64,000 nucleotides of DNA from JAEINY01 sp942490535 (GTDB lineage: Bacteria > Bacteroidota > Bacteroidia > Bacteroidales > Marinilabiliaceae): the NCBI GenBank assembly GCA_942490535.1, contig CALNXQ010000004.1, positions 124,001-188,000 of the forward strand, given 5' to 3'. The notes beneath the pieces are model-generated. The model made no database searches, was not told the origin of the DNA, and saw only the letters and a list, made by a program, of their open reading frames with translations. Position numbers and translations under genes: made by a program. This document shows positions 63,901-64,000 of the stretch, in pieces (the stretch's first letter is position 1; every line of letters starts with the position of its first letter).

Positions 63901-64000
63901 ATGTAGATATTACCATTGTCAGTATAGCCGGTGTAAATGTGTATCGAAATACGATCAATAAACCGCAAGGTGAATACCAACAATCAGTAAATGTAAAACA
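60930..64000 (+). CDS. Gingipain-like C25 peptidase with FN3, two GEVED domains and a T9SS tail (3' end outside window)
   Basis: The frame stays open from ATG 60930 to the window end (1023 residues seen). In order: a signal peptide (LLLFMACLLSVSISAQ); a C25 propeptide-like region (about 25-220); the C25 catalytic domain (about 230-560) with His437 in NYVGHGSDYSW and Cys470 in ISVACVVGNF; a fibronectin type III domain (about 583-666); two GEVED domains (about 676-812 and 819-954; SCETYDYGETEDYTVNF and SCEAFSYGEVEDYTVNI); and the start of a type IX secretion sorting domain (LRIYPNPNKGEFYLNL) near 970. It is a secreted cysteine peptidase displayed at the cell surface. Cleavage specificity is unknown. 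Confidence 0.93.
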   Translation, partial: MNKVLLLFMACLLSVSISAQVKWHQIGTTKSDGPAFHMVSATDQEQVIQFDLSEYGTNEIQTPQGSELIFRIKKGARLLEKGAPDLDKATQSIIIDPSAATQIEVVSADFIELTDIYVAPSKGVLTRAVNPDEVSYEYGDVYQKDAFYPGKLADLDEAYNIRDLRGQAISLYPYQYNPVTKTMKVYTSITVKVTALAEEGANPLPALKSTQQIDPLFHNVYGNHFLNYASLKYTPIQETGGKMLIICHDAFASQMQPFVDYKTSIGFQVQMVNYSTIGSASALKTYVANYYNSNGLTYLLLVGDNAQVPTSSTTGGDSDNNYGYIVGSDHYLDIFVGRFSAENATQVTTMVNRTLYYERDMAASDAIIAKGVGIASNEGAGGGGDMDESDEQHMNNIQADLNGYGYTITKCYQNGGSTAQLSTLINNGTGLINYVGHGSDYSWAAPSFSTTNVDALTNTNKYPFIISVACVVGNFKTKTCYAESWIRATHNGSPSGALVFCGSTINQSWASPMRAQDEMNDLLVANSFKTYGGMFVNGMFKMIDAYNTDGEKMADTWTVFGDPSVQTRTPGHPNSPGGGTPSCGVPANLQSSAIANTSATVNWGAVTGAQSYVLAYKTSAATAWTEVTQTGTSKSLSGLTAGTAYDFKVKTNCSAGASAFSAVANFTTSGGGSTAYCTSTSNNATDEWVASVKFGSYVHTSTGAGYTDFTGETVNMPIGGSVSVELTPGFKSTAYTEYWKVFIDFNGDKDFADAGEEVFSANGKAAVTGTIPIPASASGSTRMRVVMKYNAAPLNSCETYDYGETEDYTVNFGAQTITYCSSKGNNSSYEWISGVTVGSFTKTSAAAGYTDFTGDQVDLQAGNNYSVTLTPGFASSTYTEYWKIWIDLNGNGNFTDAGEELYSGSGTAAVAGSISIPASASGSTRMRVSMKYNAAPTSCEAFSYGEVEDYTVNIARTRDRGVPIPTAADLRIYPNPNKGEFYLNLSGAEGNVDITIVSIAGVNVYRNTINKPQGEYQQSVNVK

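Overview
The window comes from a member of the Bacteroidota, most likely an anaerobic or facultatively anaerobic marine or sediment lineage near the Marinilabiliales/Bacteroidales (the lineage is inference; the phylum is well supported). The evidence is a SusC/SusD pair, a C25 peptidase with a type IX secretion tail, a GH92 lipoprotein, IS66 of the Bacteroidota type, and promoters of the TTTG-N19-TAnnTTTG form, which is characteristic of the phylum's housekeeping sigma factor. Intergenic DNA is AT-rich, with a few GC-rich repeat patches.

Layout. 1-2717: ybbR (cut by the window edge), coaE, a TerB-DnaJ protein and a DUF5606 protein. 2718-8668: a complete rRNA operon with tandem promoters, 16S, tRNA-Ile, tRNA-Ala, 23S, 5S and a terminator. 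8669-9793: gene-poor DNA with a 21-bp heptad-encoding tandem repeat and GC-rich repeat debris. 9838-14078: methylmalonyl-CoA epimerase and a four-gene, sodium-pumping methylmalonyl-CoA decarboxylase. 14119-19847: a BFD-like ferredoxin, then a SusC/SusD pair behind a long structured leader containing a small upstream ORF. 19865-22196: an intact IS66 element with a perfect 8-bp target duplication. 22584-26088: a cobalamin riboswitch followed by cobT-cobS-cobC-cobU. 26553-32156: a metal permease with an HMA domain, lolA, ftsK and a GLPGLI-like lipoprotein. 32390-36165: catabolic carbamate kinase plus ornithine carbamoyltransferase, then a small protein coupled to a FIST sensor protein. 36400-42179: a GH92 mannosidase lipoprotein and an S9 peptidase. 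42238-48324: egtD, a lipoprotein carbonic anhydrase, a membrane protein, a YkgJ protein and an SLC12-type transporter. 49040-54245: a TPR protein, mazG, a SAM hydroxide adenosyltransferase, phoH and purC. 54670-58517: pflB-pflA-focA. 59326-60375: a membrane-Nudix fusion. 60930-64000: a gingipain-like peptidase cut by the window end.

How the genes work together. Pyruvate formate-lyase, its activase and a formate channel give a mixed-acid fermentation branch. Methylmalonyl-CoA epimerase and decarboxylase give the propionate branch and conserve energy as a sodium gradient. That route normally needs the B12-dependent methylmalonyl-CoA mutase (not in this window), which fits the riboswitch-controlled cobalamin assembly genes nearby. 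Carbamate kinase with catabolic-type ornithine carbamoyltransferase suggests ATP from citrulline or carbamoyl phosphate. SusCD, GH92, S9 and C25 proteins point to use of glycans and proteins.

No single obviously new defence or mobile system was found. The observations I would follow first are the SusC leader with its duplicated translation start region, the 21-bp coiled-coil minisatellite, the duplicated terminator hairpin at 48.5-48.8 kb, and the one-base-overlapping 70-aa/FIST gene pair.
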